Assembly (NCBI RefSeq): GCF_007109405.1
Contig: NZ_VJOY01000026.1
Location: forward strand, 1 to 36,006
DNA length: 36,006 bases
From: Pseudomonas mangiferae
Lineage (GTDB): Bacteria; Pseudomonadota; Gammaproteobacteria; Pseudomonadales; Pseudomonadaceae
Direction of reading: 5' to 3'
Shown: positions 35,969-36,006 of the stretch, piece by piece
Layout of the letters: every line of letters begins with the position of its first letter
How positions within the stretch are numbered: position 1 is the stretch's first letter
The notes under the pieces: generated by a model
Database searches by the model: none
What the model was told of the DNA's origin: nothing
Seen by the model: only the letters and a program-made list of their open reading frames with translations
Program-made: the position numbers and the translations under genes

Positions 35969-36006
35969 TCGCCTCCCGCTTCAGCAGGTTGTAAAGCTGA
36001 TGAAGC

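Overview
The window looks like chromosomal DNA of a high-GC Pseudomonas. The grounds are the gene content: an A-band (common polysaccharide antigen) cluster in the classic order rmd-gmd-wbpW-wzm-wzt-wbpX-wbpY-wbpZ, a three-gene pnt operon, the gcdR/gcdH/gcdG glutarate genes, a FAN1-type nuclease and a Pseudomonas-style rRNA-type promoter region at the right edge. The species is not named; some neighbour pairs appear to differ from P. aeruginosa PAO1.

Region 1 (1-8983) is an accessory sugar island on both sides of a 35-bp divergent gap at 7577-7611. The minus-strand arm reads gtrA-like flippase, DprE1-like FAD oxidase, DprE2-like SDR, a large GT-C membrane glycosyltransferase and an acyltransferase, all overlapping or 2 nt apart. 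The plus-strand arm is a UbiA-type phosphoribosyltransferase followed by a divergent-PAP2 (DUF212) phosphatase-like protein. Together these match every step of the mycobacterial decaprenyl-phosphoryl-D-arabinose pathway: PRPP to polyprenyl-phosphoribose-5-phosphate, dephosphorylation, C2' epimerisation by oxidation and reduction, flipping, and transfer. The minus arm has the same order as M. tuberculosis Rv3789-dprE1-dprE2-aftA. A methyltransferase and a second, GT39-like membrane glycosyltransferase lie at the left edge.

Region 2 (9106-18144) is the A-band O-polysaccharide operon. It makes GDP-D-rhamnose (WbpW, Gmd, Rmd), assembles a D-rhamnan in the cytoplasm (WbpX/Y/Z) and exports it through Wzm/Wzt. 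It ends in a bidirectional terminator whose loop holds the wbpZ stop codon. The adjacency suggests that D-arabinofuranose decorates the rhamnan or another surface structure such as pilin; that link is inference.

Region 3 (18234-24552) has a DUF1127 protein, an intergenic region with repeated CTGTACTG motifs, the proton-translocating transhydrogenase pntAA-pntAB-pntB, and a large MalT/LuxR-type regulator. Region 4 (24732-27908) is a DUF1302 outer-membrane protein with a DUF1329 partner, with a duplicated palindrome upstream. Region 5 (28096-31688) is the glutarate/lysine catabolism module gcdR<>gcdH-gcdG. Region 6 (31745-35713) is a DNA repair operon: a LexA box, a FAN1 nuclease and an XPD/DinG-type Fe-S helicase with an N-terminal PD-(D/E)XK nuclease domain. 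The last 250 bases hold two strong tandem promoters that probably drive an rRNA operon just beyond the window. No CRISPR arrays, insertion sequences or complete tRNA/rRNA genes were recognised.
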